A stretch of 44,571 nt of DNA, from positions 1 through 44,571 of the forward strand of contig NZ_PQHW01000054.1 in NCBI RefSeq assembly GCF_003385215.1. Reading direction: 5' to 3'. The stretch's first letter is position 1. Every line of letters starts with the position of its first letter. Of this stretch, positions 44,295 to 44,571 are shown in pieces. Under the pieces are notes generated by a model, which was given only the letters and a program-made list of their open reading frames with translations, had not been told where the DNA came from and ran no database searches. The DNA comes from Amycolatopsis thermalba (GTDB lineage: Bacteria; Actinomycetota; Actinomycetes; Mycobacteriales; Pseudonocardiaceae). Made by a program: the position numbers and the translations under genes.

Positions 44295-44571
44295 TGTCCT
44301 GAGTCGTTAATTCGAGTTCAGCTGTAGGGTGCGGTATGCCGAATCCGAAGCTGCCTGAGTTGGCCTTGTCCGTTGATGAGGCACAGACGTTGCGGAACTG
44401 GGTGCAGCGGCGGAAGACGGCTCAGGCGTTGGCGTTGCGGTCGGGGATCGTGCTGCGGTGCGCCGAGGGCGGCTCGAACAGCGAGATCGCCGCGGAGTTG
44501 GGCGTCGGGCGCGCGATGGTCGCGAAATGGCGTTCCCGGTTCGTGGCCCAACGACTGGACGGCCTGGTCGA
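44294..44571 (+). mobile_element. IS630-family insertion sequence, left part
   Basis: The start is GTGTCCTGAGTCGTTAATTC, placed after TA, the target site of IS630/Tc1 elements. A transposase frame begins at ATG 44336 and runs off the window: [20 protein letters not shown], then [20 protein letters not shown] and [15 protein letters not shown], an HTH typical of IS630. The rest is not visible. Confidence 0.75.

Overview
The window is high-GC actinobacterial DNA. Leaderless TAnnnT promoters, a WhiB protein, F420/PPOX-type and KstR-like features, and the gene styles point to Pseudonocardiaceae, for example an Amycolatopsis relative; that genus-level guess is inference. It splits into two parts at a tRNA gene on the minus strand (26937-27010, anticodon CAT, Ile2-like).

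Left part (1-26978): integrated mobile DNA. A 56-bp direct repeat of the tRNA 3' half (841-896 and 26923-26978) brackets a 26-kb element of the actinomycete integrative and conjugative type (AICE). Its tyrosine integrase (25581-26852) sits beside the tRNA. Its transfer module is a five-gene minus-strand operon joined by 4-bp overlaps: HTH/Xis-like, WhiB, small membrane protein, DUF2637/SpdB-like, FtsK/TraB-like translocase. Regulators include a GntR (KorSA-like), two paralogous XRE/TPR proteins, a small XRE and a Nudix protein (Pif-like). I find no replication initiator or relaxase. Left of the first repeat copy is the N-terminal part of a second integrase of the same family, cut by an IS256-type insertion, so at least two elements stacked at this tRNA.

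The cargo is mostly conflict or defence-like: a secreted protease homologue with no catalytic triad fused to LGFP repeats, next to a small secreted protein; a large ALF-repeat/Hint polymorphic toxin with a PD-(D/E)XK-like tip and an adjacent candidate immunity gene; a DUF5677-like gene after a perfect 26-bp hairpin; an HTH/zinc-ribbon/Mrr-like nuclease; a CoiA-like nuclease; and a nucleotidyltransferase-DUF262 pair. Decayed genes (IS3 OrfA, Nudix fragment, frameshifted XRE gene) lie between them.

Right part (27011-44571): ordinary chromosome. It holds a homocysteine methyltransferase/MTHFR fusion with a possible leaderless leader peptide, an amidohydrolase, a PAP2 phosphatase, an SDR/XRE divergent pair, and a 320-bp MITE-like remnant. 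A seven-gene divergent cluster follows: SnoaL, Rv3531c-like, SDR and sulfotransferase one way; cysD, cysNC and PPOX the other. Two palindromes closely matching the mycobacterial KstR operator sit at its promoters, which suggests sterol-linked sulfation fed by a local PAPS supply. Then come a protein phosphatase, a TetR/membrane protein pair, a class V aminotransferase-like protein and a membrane-anchored protein whose stop codon is formed by an IS630-family insertion at the right edge.
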